64,000 nt of DNA from Seohaeicola_A nanhaiensis (lineage in GTDB: Bacteria > Pseudomonadota > Alphaproteobacteria > Rhodobacterales > Rhodobacteraceae), in the NCBI RefSeq assembly GCF_042654245.1, contig NZ_JBHSGI010000002.1, positions 558,001 to 622,000 of the forward strand, written 5' to 3'. Both the position numbers and the translations under genes were made by a program. Position 1 is the stretch's first letter. Every line of letters begins with the position of its first letter. The notes under the pieces were generated by a model. It was not told the origin of the DNA and did not search any database. It worked only from the letters and a program-made list of their open reading frames with translations. Below, one piece after another: positions 16,341 through 23,980 of this stretch.

Positions 16341-17339
16341 ATGGCGTTCACGCGACTAGTTCAGGGTGCGGCCTTTGCCGTTGCCGCAACGATCGGATTC
16401 GGAATTGCGCCGGCATTGGCCGGAACGATCGAAATTCACAACACGATGGGCACCGGCGGTTCGGAAGAAGCCGCTCTGGTCAAGTTCCAGGAACTGATCA
16501 AGGACAAGCTGGGCGACGATTTCGAGGTCAACATCTACCTCAACAGCCAGCTTGGCAGCGAAGCCGAGGTGCTGGAACTGCTGAATATCGGCCAGACCCA
16601 GATGGCTCTCACCGGCGGGGCCTTCATGGGTCAGTATGCCGCCGAGTATAACGCAGTTTCCGTGCCCTTCGTCCTGCCCAACTGGGAGTCGGTGGAACAT
16701 TACATCATGGACACCGAATCCGGTAAGAAGATGCAGGAGCTGGCCCGAGAACGCGGCAATCTCGTCTATCTCGGACCGCAAAAGCGCGCCTTCCGGCACA
16801 TGACATCGAACAAGGCGATCCATACCCCGGACGATCTGGAGGGCCTGCCGATGCGGATGCCGAAGATCCCGGTGTGGATCGACGTCTGGGAACAACTGGG
16901 CATCCAGGCCGTGGTGATCCCTTCTTCGGACATCTACCTTGCGATGAGGACCGGGCAGGTGCAGGCGCACGAGAACAGCCTCGCATCGCCCTATACCCGC
17001 CAGATGTGGGAGGTGCAGAAATTCATCATCACAACCTCGCACCTGTCGTTCCCCTGGCACTGGGTCGCCTCGGCGCAATGGTGGGATGGGCTGACCGACG
17101 AACAGCGCACCGCGATCTCGGAGGCGGTGGCCGAAGCCCGGCAGTATGGCACACAGGTCGAGACCGAAAAGGACTCCTTCTATCGCGACGCGCTGATCGA
17201 GAAGGGCATGGAGTTCATCGACGTCGATCAGGCGCCCTTCCGCGAAAAGGCCGCACCGGCCATCGAGCGGGCGATGTCCGGCATGGCACCCACCGTGGCG
17301 GATGACATCAAGGCAAGCATCGCGGCCTCATCGAAATGA
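16341..17339 (+). CDS. dctP: TRAP transporter substrate-binding protein (DctP family), system 1
   Basis: Periplasmic receptor of a sodium-driven TRAP importer for organic acids, 332 residues. A signal peptide runs to about GIAPALAGTIEIHN. The DctP fold shows in NSQLGSEAEVLELLNIGQTQMALTGGAFM, the DLEGLPMRMP segment and the following VWEQLGIQAVVIPSSDIYLAMRTGQVQAHENSL, where the Arg of MRMP is the family's usual carboxylate-binding residue. The ATG at 16341 is preceded by GGGGAGGAG; an ATG at 16320 lacks a site. It overlaps dctQ by four bases. With the downstream HMG-CoA-lyase-like and CoA-transferase genes the ligand may be a short branched dicarboxylic acid (inference). Confidence 0.92.
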   Translation: MAFTRLVQGAAFAVAATIGFGIAPALAGTIEIHNTMGTGGSEEAALVKFQELIKDKLGDDFEVNIYLNSQLGSEAEVLELLNIGQTQMALTGGAFMGQYAAEYNAVSVPFVLPNWESVEHYIMDTESGKKMQELARERGNLVYLGPQKRAFRHMTSNKAIHTPDDLEGLPMRMPKIPVWIDVWEQLGIQAVVIPSSDIYLAMRTGQVQAHENSLASPYTRQMWEVQKFIITTSHLSFPWHWVASAQWWDGLTDEQRTAISEAVAEARQYGTQVETEKDSFYRDALIEKGMEFIDVDQAPFREKAAPAIERAMSGMAPTVADDIKASIAASSK

Positions 17340-17872
17340 CGCCCAAGCGCGAACATCGGCGCCCGTCCCTGGTTGAACTGGGGGCGGGCGTTTTCGAGGG
17401 TGCGGGCATGGTCCTGATGCTGGGCCTCGTGCTCTCGGTCTTCTATTCGGTCGTGGCGCGCGAGATGCTGAAGCTCTCGGTGCCATGGGCGGAAGAAGTC
17501 GCCGCCGCCCTTCTGGCCTGGAGCGTCATGATGGGAGCGGCCGGAGCCTGGGGACTGCGCCGGCATATTGCGATCGACATCATACTGCGCCGGATCCCGC
17601 TGCGGGCACGTGTGGGCCTGTGCATCGTGATCGAAATTGCGTCGCTTGTGCTTTTCGCGGTGATCGCCAAGGGCGCCTATTTCATGATGTTCGCCAGCGC
17701 GAACAACCACACGACTGCGCTCGGCATCAGCTTTACCTGGCTTTACCTCGCGCTGCTGGTCGGCACCGTTGCCATGATCGCCTTCAGCATCGCCTACCTG
17801 CTCCAGCTTGTCCGGAACGGACAGGCGGTTCTAAGCAACACGGAAACGAAGAGCGAATGGACTACCTCCTGA
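17336..17872 (+). CDS. dctQ: TRAP transporter small permease (DctQ), system 1
   Basis: Small four-helix membrane subunit of 178 residues that joins with DctM. The family pattern is seen in VVAREMLKLSVPWAEEVAAALLAWSVMMGAAGAWGLRRHIAIDIILRRIP, where the W-E-E and the basic RRH-I-D segment are characteristic. Its start overlaps the dctP stop and its end overlaps dctM by 16 bases, so all three are coupled. Confidence 0.93.
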   Translation: MTPKREHRRPSLVELGAGVFEGAGMVLMLGLVLSVFYSVVAREMLKLSVPWAEEVAAALLAWSVMMGAAGAWGLRRHIAIDIILRRIPLRARVGLCIVIEIASLVLFAVIAKGAYFMMFASANNHTTALGISFTWLYLALLVGTVAMIAFSIAYLLQLVRNGQAVLSNTETKSEWTTS

Positions 17873-19146
17873 TCTTTCTGGGTGTGATGATCTTCCTGTT
17901 CGCCTTTGGCGTTCCGGTTGCCATTTCAATCGGTCTGACGTGCCTTGTCGTCCTGATCGCCCAGGGCGGGGTTTCGCATATCCCGGCCGAGCTGTTTGCC
18001 ATGCAGATGCTGAGCGGGCTGAACAACTTCCCCATCATCGCGGTGCCTTTCTTCATCCTGGCCGCCTCGCTGATGAATACCGGCTCGAGCAACGCGCGGA
18101 TTTTCAACTTTGCCACCGCCCTGGTCGGCCCTCTGCGCGGTGGTCTGGGGCATGTCAACGTTCTGGCCAGCGTTATCTTCGCGGGCATGTCGGCCACCGC
18201 CGTCGCCGACGTCGCCGGAATCGGCCAGCTGGAGATGAAGGCGATGCGCGAGCGGGGGTATCCGCAGCGGTTTTCCGTCGGCATCACCGGCGCCACGTCG
18301 ATCATCAGCCCGGTGATCCCGCCCTCGGTCGCGCTGGTGGTCTATGGCTGGCTGTCGGGCACTTCGATCGCCGCGCTGTTCATGGCGGGGGTCATTCCCG
18401 GACTTATCATCGCCGTCGGCCTGTCGATTGCCGTTTTCCTGTCGTCGTACTGGCTTGACCTGCCGGGCACCGTCCGGGTGCCAAGGAGCGAAGTATTGCG
18501 CCTGTTCCTGCGCGCCATCCCGCCGCTCACGACACCCTTCATCATCATCGGCGGCATCTGGACCGGCGTCTTCACGCCGACCGAGGCCGGCGCGGTCGCC
18601 TGCATTTACGCCTTCCTGCTGGGAACGGTGATCTATCGCGACGTCCGATTGCTGGAATTTGTCGATGCCCTGCGCCGCACCGTGCGCTTTACCTCGGTCA
18701 TTCTGTTCATCATTGCCATCGCGACCTTCTACGGCTGGCTGCTGGTCCGCCTGCGGATTCCCCAGGAACTGGCCATGGCGCTGCTGGACATGAACCTGGG
18801 CGAAACCCAGGCGGTGCTTTTGATCCTGCTGTTCTTCCTGGTCATCGGCTGCTTCATGAGCGTGGTCGAGGCGGTTCTGATCTTCACGCCGATCTTCATG
18901 CTGACCGTGCAGTCGCTGGGCATCGACCCGGTCTGGTTCGGCGTTCTGATGGTGATCACCCTGTCGATCGGCGTCATCACACCGCCGTTCGGGAACGTGC
19001 TGTTCGTGCTGACGGAGCTGACCGGTATGCCCTTCGAAAAGGTCGTGATTTCGGTTCTTCCCTTCATGGTGCCGATCCTTCTGACCCTGGTCCTGCTCGT
19101 CTTTTTCCCGTCGCTCGTCACCTTCCTGCCGCAGGTGATGCATTGA
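17857..19146 (+). CDS. dctM: TRAP transporter large permease (DctM), system 1
   Basis: Large 12-13 helix membrane subunit of 429 residues carrying the sodium-coupled elevator transport. The segments MSATAVADVAGIGQLEMKAM and GATSIISPVIPPSVALVVYGWLSGTSIAALFMAGVIPGL are diagnostic, as is the second half TPTEAGAVACIYAFLLG and ITPPFGNVLFVLTELTG. The ATG at 17857 lies inside the end of dctQ, and the protein begins directly with a hydrophobic helix. Followed 70 bp later by the lyase gene. Confidence 0.95.
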   Translation: MDYLLIFLGVMIFLFAFGVPVAISIGLTCLVVLIAQGGVSHIPAELFAMQMLSGLNNFPIIAVPFFILAASLMNTGSSNARIFNFATALVGPLRGGLGHVNVLASVIFAGMSATAVADVAGIGQLEMKAMRERGYPQRFSVGITGATSIISPVIPPSVALVVYGWLSGTSIAALFMAGVIPGLIIAVGLSIAVFLSSYWLDLPGTVRVPRSEVLRLFLRAIPPLTTPFIIIGGIWTGVFTPTEAGAVACIYAFLLGTVIYRDVRLLEFVDALRRTVRFTSVILFIIAIATFYGWLLVRLRIPQELAMALLDMNLGETQAVLLILLFFLVIGCFMSVVEAVLIFTPIFMLTVQSLGIDPVWFGVLMVITLSIGVITPPFGNVLFVLTELTGMPFEKVVISVLPFMVPILLTLVLLVFFPSLVTFLPQVMH

Positions 19147-19216
19147 CCGGGACAGAGTGCGGCGGGCGTCGGAGGACCGGGGCGGCACACCCTCACCTTT
19201 GCGCAAGGAGATGATC

Positions 19217-20143
19217 ATGCAGGTCACAATCACCGAGGTCGCCTCGCGCGACGGTTTGCAGAATGAAAGCCATCCCGTATCGACGGCGCAGAAGATCGAA
19301 CTGATCGACCGTATTGCGCGGTCGGGGATGACGCGGTTCGAGGTCACATCCTTCGTTTCGCCTCGGGCGGTGCCGGCGCTGGCCGATGCCGAGGAAGTGG
19401 TGAAAGGTCTACCCAACCGCGCGGGCCTGATCGTCGAGGCGCTGGTGCCGAACCTGCGCGGAGCCGAGCGCGCCGCCGCGCTTGGACTGGACGAGTGGGT
19501 CTGTTTCGCTTCGGCCAGCGAGAGCCATTCGCAGGCCAATTCGAACACCAGCACGCAGGAGGCGCTGAATCGGCTGAAACCTGTCATCGACCTTGCCCGG
19601 CAAGAGGGCGTCGTGCCCGTGGGCGCCATCGCAACCAGTTTCGGCTGCCCGTTCGAGGGCGACGTGCCCGTCACGCGCGTGGTCGAGGTTGCGCGGCGCA
19701 TGACGGACATGGGCGTCGAGACAATCAAGCTGGGCGACACGATTGGCACCGCATGGCCTTCGCGCGTGCGCGAACTGGTTCGGGCGATGCGCTCCGCCCT
19801 GCCCGACACCACACTTGTCCTGCATTTTCACAACACCCGCGACATGTCGCTGGCCAATGTGCTGACCGGCATAGCCGAGGGTGTGGACAGATACGAAAGC
19901 GCCCTTGGCGGCGTGGGGGGCTGTCCCTTTGCACCGGGCGCGACGGGCAATGTCTCGACCGAGGATCTGGTCCATTTCCTTCATCTGGAGGGTCATGACA
20001 CCGGGCTGGATCTTGGCGCGCTGATCGAAGCCGGGCACTGGTTCGAAACCGTGCTCGACCGCAAGTTGCCCGCGCATCTGCTGCGCGCAAGTCCGGTGGG
20101 CACGACCACCGCCCTTGCCGAGATGAAACGCGCGGCCGGCTAG
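19217..20143 (+). CDS. Hydroxymethylglutaryl-CoA lyase family protein
   Basis: DRE-TIM-metallolyase of 308 residues. The N-terminal metal-binding motif is seen as EVASRDGLQNE (usual form VEVGPRDGLQNE), metal-ligand histidines lie in LHFHNTRDM, and the mobile catalytic-cysteine loop is GGVGGCPFAPGATGN. These match HMG-CoA lyase, which splits 3-hydroxy-3-methylglutaryl-CoA to acetyl-CoA and acetoacetate; relatives act on other 3-hydroxy-3-methyl acyl-CoAs. The ATG at 19217 has AAGGAG six bases upstream, better spaced than the ATG at 19211. It sits between a TRAP importer and a CoA-transferase, so the CoA thioester cleaved is probably made by the neighbour, not from leucine. Confidence 0.88.
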   Translation: MQVTITEVASRDGLQNESHPVSTAQKIELIDRIARSGMTRFEVTSFVSPRAVPALADAEEVVKGLPNRAGLIVEALVPNLRGAERAAALGLDEWVCFASASESHSQANSNTSTQEALNRLKPVIDLARQEGVVPVGAIATSFGCPFEGDVPVTRVVEVARRMTDMGVETIKLGDTIGTAWPSRVRELVRAMRSALPDTTLVLHFHNTRDMSLANVLTGIAEGVDRYESALGGVGGCPFAPGATGNVSTEDLVHFLHLEGHDTGLDLGALIEAGHWFETVLDRKLPAHLLRASPVGTTTALAEMKRAAG

Positions 20144-20169
20144 GCCCACCCAAGCAGGAAGGAATTGGC

Positions 20170-21381
20170 ATGAGCCTGAAGGGCATCCGCGTGATCGACC
20201 TGACCCGGATCATATCGGGCCCGTTCTGTACCCAGTTGCTGGCGGATTTCGGGGCGGACGTGATCAAGATCGAGACCCCGTCCGGCGATCCGCTGCGCCG
20301 CCAGGGCAAGGGTCGGAACGGTCTGAGCTGGTATTTCGCGAGCTATAATCGCAACAAGCGATCCGTGGCGCTGGACCTGCGCAGCCCCGAGGGTCTGGAA
20401 GTGCTGAGCGATCTGGTCCGCGATGCCGACGTTCTGGTCGAGAATTTCCGCGCCGGTGTGCTTGCCGACATGGGCTTTTCCGACCAGGCGCTTGAGGCGC
20501 TCAACCCGAGGCTGGTGGTCTGCCACATCAGCGGCTTCGGTGCGGATGGCCCCTATGCCCAGCGCCCGTCCTTCGACTTCATCGCCCAGGCGATGAGCGG
20601 ATTCATGAGCGTCAACGGCAACCGCGACGACGAACCCCTGCGCAGCGGCCTGCCGATTTCCGATCTGGTCGCCGGTCTCTATGCGGCGCTCGGCGTTGCG
20701 GCCACACTGGCGGGTCCGCGCGAAAACCGCCGGTTTCAGAGCGTCGACGTCGGGCTGACCGACAGCCTGATCAGCCTGCTGAGCTATATGGCCAGCGATA
20801 CGCTGGCCTCGGGCCAGCCGCCCGAACGCAGCGGCAACGACCATCCACTGGTGGCGCCTTACGGGTTGTTCCAGACGGCCGATACGCCCATCGCCATCGC
20901 CCCCAGCAACGACATGATCTACGCCCGGCTTCTCAAGGTGCTGGGCCGCGAGGATCTGCTGACCGATCCGCGCTTTGACACCAACGAAAAGCGGATGGCC
21001 GACCGCCGGGCAATCCGCGCCGAGATCGAACCGATCCTGCTGACCGAAGGCTCGGCCACATGGATCGAGCGACTGAACAAGGGCGGGGTTCCGACCGGGC
21101 CCGTAATGACGGTGCCCGAGGTGCTGGAGGATCCGCAGGTGCGGCACCGGGACATGGTGCTCGAAGTGCCGCATGGTGCGCACGGGCCGGTCCAGATGCT
21201 GGGATTTCCGGTGAAGGTGGCGCCGGATGGCTGCGATATCCGCCACCCCGCGCCGGAGTTGGGAGAGCACGGCGACGCCATCCTGAGTGCCCTGGGCTAT
21301 TCCGCCGCCCGCATAGCCGACCTGCGGGCCCGCGGCGTGCTGGCGGCCGGAAGTGGCGAGGAGGCCGTGCGACGCGGCTGA
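20170..21381 (+). CDS. Class III CoA-transferase (CaiB/BaiF family)
   Basis: Transfers CoA from a donor thioester to a carboxylic acid. The 403-residue protein has the family N-terminus GIRVIDLTRIISGPFCTQLLADFGADVIKIE, the GRNGLSWYFASYNRNKRSVALDL and DVLVENFRAGVLADMG segments, and the catalytic aspartate in GLPISDLVAGLYAALGV. The C-terminal MVLEVPHGAHGPVQMLGFPVK segment is also typical. It starts 26 bp after the lyase gene with AAGGAA as ribosome site. Together with the TRAP importer it suggests uptake, CoA activation and lyase cleavage of one acid. It converges on a TetR gene with 38 bp between them. Confidence 0.92.
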   Translation: MSLKGIRVIDLTRIISGPFCTQLLADFGADVIKIETPSGDPLRRQGKGRNGLSWYFASYNRNKRSVALDLRSPEGLEVLSDLVRDADVLVENFRAGVLADMGFSDQALEALNPRLVVCHISGFGADGPYAQRPSFDFIAQAMSGFMSVNGNRDDEPLRSGLPISDLVAGLYAALGVAATLAGPRENRRFQSVDVGLTDSLISLLSYMASDTLASGQPPERSGNDHPLVAPYGLFQTADTPIAIAPSNDMIYARLLKVLGREDLLTDPRFDTNEKRMADRRAIRAEIEPILLTEGSATWIERLNKGGVPTGPVMTVPEVLEDPQVRHRDMVLEVPHGAHGPVQMLGFPVKVAPDGCDIRHPAPELGEHGDAILSALGYSAARIADLRARGVLAAGSGEEAVRRG

Positions 21382-21419
21382 TCTTCGGGGAGTCGCACAT
21401 TCATCGGAGACGCGTCGCG

Positions 21420-22085
21420 CTACTGATCCGCGGATTGCAACGCGATCGGGTTCAGGCTGGCGGTGATGTGTGCAGCAAAAATCCGTGCGATTTCAGGGCC
21501 TTCCAAAGTTCCATCCGCCATGAACCAGCGGCTGATTCCGTTGATGGCGCCCATGAAGAAGAAGACCGCCATCTTGGGGTCGCAGGGGGCAATCTCGCCC
21601 TGCTTTATCGCATCGGCAACCAGACTGCGCAGTTGGCGGTCCAGCCGGGCACGCCGGGTCTGGATGCGGATGGTGTCTTCATGCGTCATCGAGAAGAATT
21701 CGGTCAGAACCACGCAGGAACCCAGCGTGCTTGTGATGCGGGCGACATAGTCCTCGGCAAACAGGCCGATCCGTTCCAGAGGTCTTTGCCCGGTCGTCAT
21801 GGCAGATTCGTAAGCCTCTTCCGCCATGGTGATTGCCATCTGGTGGCACTCGTACAGGATTTCCTGTTTGCTTTTGACATAGCGGTAGAGCATCGGCTTG
21901 GTCACCGACAGTTCTGCTGCAATCTCGTCCAGCGTTGTCTTGTGAAACCCCTTGCGGCCGAAGGCGCGCCCTGCAGCGCGGACGAGAGTCAGCCGCCGCA
22001 TCTCCTGTTTGCGCTCCGAATCGTTCAGCGCGCCGCGCCATTCGTCGGCGATCATCTCGCGGAAATTCGTATCTGAATCGCCCAT
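21420..22085 (-). CDS. TetR-family regulator, divergent from SDR/acyl-CoA operon
   Basis: Repressor of 221 residues with a TetR_N helix-turn-helix at about residues 30-75 (AAGRAFGRKGFHKTTLDEIAAELSVTKPMLYRYVKSKQEILYECH). The ATG at 22085 has a GGGAGAGG ribosome site; the open frame runs further up without family likeness. It is divergent from the catabolic operon beginning at 22353, and a perfect palindrome overlapping that operon's probable transcription start (22277-22296) is the likely operator. An acyl-CoA intermediate is a plausible effector, by analogy with similar TetR proteins beside acyl-CoA genes. Confidence 0.9.
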   Translation of the reverse strand: MGDSDTNFREMIADEWRGALNDSERKQEMRRLTLVRAAGRAFGRKGFHKTTLDEIAAELSVTKPMLYRYVKSKQEILYECHQMAITMAEEAYESAMTTGQRPLERIGLFAEDYVARITSTLGSCVVLTEFFSMTHEDTIRIQTRRARLDRQLRSLVADAIKQGEIAPCDPKMAVFFFMGAINGISRWFMADGTLEGPEIARIFAAHITASLNPIALQSADQ

Positions 22086-22238
22086 GCCTCTCCCCCATTG
22101 CAGCATCCCACGCGCCCCTGATCTGGGCTCAGCGCGCGGAAAAGCCGGCAAAGCTCGTCTCCCGGATACACGTAAACGCCAAGAAGCCTCGGAAAATCAA
22201 TTCCTTCCTTCGCATTTGGCTTTCGATACGACGTTGCG

Positions 22239-22267
22239 TTGACAGGTTCACGCTCTGTGGCTAGGTT
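22239..22267 (+). promoter_or_regulatory. Sigma70-like promoter for the SDR/CoA-ligase operon
   Basis: TTGACA at 22239-22244, a 17-base spacer, and TAGGTT at 22262-22267 as a -10 element. The -35 is perfect, the -10 keeps the first two and last consensus bases. It points at the SDR gene 86 bases downstream. The palindrome at 22277-22296 would cover the transcription start. Confidence 0.6.
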
Positions 22268-22276
22268 CCGGAACAG

Positions 22277-22296
22277 CTGTTACTCACCAGTAACAG
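22277..22296. promoter_or_regulatory. Perfect palindrome, candidate TetR operator
   Basis: CTGTTACT and AGTAACAG are perfect eight-base arms around a four-base centre. The site lies ten bases downstream of the -10 element, between the divergent TetR gene and the operon it probably represses. TTACTn(4-6)AGTAA-type sites are common for TetR repressors. Binding is inferred. Confidence 0.65.
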
Positions 22297-22352
22297 TCAC
22301 AGGCCGGGAGGGGTCTGCGCAAGCGAATAGCGGGCCGATCGGCCACGGGGGG

Positions 22353-23159
22353 ATGACTTTGGGAAATGACCGGACAGGCATGTCCGCCGGGCTTGCGGGC
22401 CGGGTGGCGGTGGTCACGGGGGGCGCTTCCGGGCTGGGGCTCGGCACCGCGCGGATGCTTCGGGATGCCGGCGCGACGGTGGTCATTCTGGATGTCGACG
22501 CCGGACGGGTCGCAGACGCCGCGGCCGCACAAGCGGTGCACGGGCTTGCGCTGGATGTTTCCGACGATGCCGCCGCCGAGGCTTGCTTCGACGAGATCGA
22601 GGCGGCCTATGGTCCCGTTTCCATCCTGATCTGCTGCGCCGGGATCGCAACGCCGGGGTCCATCGTGCGCCGCGGCGCGCCAATGGACCTGGCGGAGTTT
22701 CGTCGCGTTCTCGACGTCAACCTGATGGGTTCGCTGAACTGCATCCGCTGCGTCGTGCCGCAGATGATCCGACGCGGACGCGCCGGGCCGGATGGCGCCG
22801 AGGCCGGAACGATCGTTCTTACCTCGTCCATTGCGGCCTTCGACGGTCAGGTCGGTCAGGCAGCCTATGCCGCGTCCAAAGGCGGCGTCGCCGGGATGGT
22901 TCTTCCCCTGGCCCGTGAACTGGGCGAACAGGGAATCCGCGTTGCGGCCATCGCACCAGGTGTCTTTCGAACCCCGATGACCGAAGGTCTGCCGCAGAAA
23001 TCCCGTGACGTGGTCTTTGCGGCCCTGCCGCCGTTTCCCCGGCGCGCGGGGACAGCCGAAGAATTCGCGGATGCCGTCCGCTTTGTGATCGGCAATCCGA
23101 TGGTCAACGGAGAGACCATCCGGCTGGACGGCGGGCTGCGCATGCCCGCGCGCCTCTAG
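22353..23159 (+). CDS. Short-chain dehydrogenase/reductase (SDR) 1
   Basis: NAD(P)-dependent oxidoreductase of about 268 residues. The cofactor-binding TGGASGLG motif is at residues 22-29, the following strand ends VVILDVDAGR (Asp favouring NAD), and the catalytic set is SSIAAFDGQ (Ser) with YAASKGG (Tyr and Lys). The end, NPMVNGETIRLDGGLRM, is the standard SDR C-terminus, close to the type-II 3-hydroxyacyl-CoA dehydrogenases. Start uncertain: ATG at 22353 or 22380; the second trims nine residues and still leaves the whole fold. First gene of the operon. Confidence 0.88.
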   Translation: MTLGNDRTGMSAGLAGRVAVVTGGASGLGLGTARMLRDAGATVVILDVDAGRVADAAAAQAVHGLALDVSDDAAAEACFDEIEAAYGPVSILICCAGIATPGSIVRRGAPMDLAEFRRVLDVNLMGSLNCIRCVVPQMIRRGRAGPDGAEAGTIVLTSSIAAFDGQVGQAAYAASKGGVAGMVLPLARELGEQGIRVAAIAPGVFRTPMTEGLPQKSRDVVFAALPPFPRRAGTAEEFADAVRFVIGNPMVNGETIRLDGGLRMPARL

Positions 23160-23173
23160 GTCAGGGGAACAGA

Positions 23174-23980
23174 ATGGATCCGAAAGGACAAATCGCGATC
23201 GTCACCGGCTCTGGCTCGGGGTTGGGGCGCGCCGTGGCGCAGGCCCTGACACAACGCGGCGCGCGGGTCGTCGGGATCGACCTGCCGCCGCGCGACGGGA
23301 CCGACCCTGCCGCCCTGCCTGAACTGGCGATGGCGATTCAGGGCGACGTGGTTGATGCCGCGCAGATGGAGACTGCCTTTGCCCGTGTCGAACAGGAGTT
23401 GGGCTGCCCGACGATCCTGGTCAATTGCGCTGGCATCCTTGGACCGGCGCGGGTTTTCCAGATCGACCGTGAGACAGGGCAGATAACGCCCCGGGCGATG
23501 GATCGGTTCCGCCGGGTGATCGACGTGAACCTGACCGGCACCTTCAACACGATGCGCCTGTTCGCGGCCGGCCTTGCCAAGGGGAATCCACAGGTGGCGC
23601 TGGACGGCGAGGATCGGGGCGTGATCATCAACACCGCCTCGGTCGCGGCCTATGAGGCGCTTTCGGCACAGGCGGCCTATGGCAGTTCCAAGGCGGGGGT
23701 CGCGGCGATGACCCTGCCCCTGGCGCGCGAACTCGCCCGGTATGGAATACGTGTCGTGGCTCTGGCACCTGGCACCTTTGAGACGGGGATGATCGGTGAC
23801 ATTCCGGATCACACGCGCCAGCGGCTGGTCGCGGATGTGCCCTTCCCCAACCGGATGGGCCGGGGCGATGAATTTGCACATCTGGTGCTGGCCTGCGTGG
23901 AAAACCAGATGCTGAACGGCTCGGTCCTGCGGATCGACGGCGCCGTGAGAATGCGCGAGCCGCGGGGCGTGTCGGCATGA
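23174..23980 (+). CDS. Short-chain dehydrogenase/reductase (SDR) 2
   Basis: Second SDR of the operon, 268 residues, 14 bp after the first and with an AGGGGAAC ribosome site. The TGSGSGLG motif lies at residues 12-19, VVGIDLPPRDG follows as the cofactor-specifying strand, and the catalytic residues are in NTASVAAYEALSAQAAYGSSKAG. It is similar in size and style to SDR 1 but diverged, so the pair probably act on successive or stereochemically different hydroxyl groups. It ends in ATGA overlap with the CoA ligase. Confidence 0.88.
   Translation: MDPKGQIAIVTGSGSGLGRAVAQALTQRGARVVGIDLPPRDGTDPAALPELAMAIQGDVVDAAQMETAFARVEQELGCPTILVNCAGILGPARVFQIDRETGQITPRAMDRFRRVIDVNLTGTFNTMRLFAAGLAKGNPQVALDGEDRGVIINTASVAAYEALSAQAAYGSSKAGVAAMTLPLARELARYGIRVVALAPGTFETGMIGDIPDHTRQRLVADVPFPNRMGRGDEFAHLVLACVENQMLNGSVLRIDGAVRMREPRGVSA

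Noticed and set aside
17926..19812. Minus-strand open frame of about 630 codons opposite dctM and the lyase gene
   Set aside because: Composition is Arg/Gln/Asp-rich with no domain; the other strand encodes well conserved proteins.
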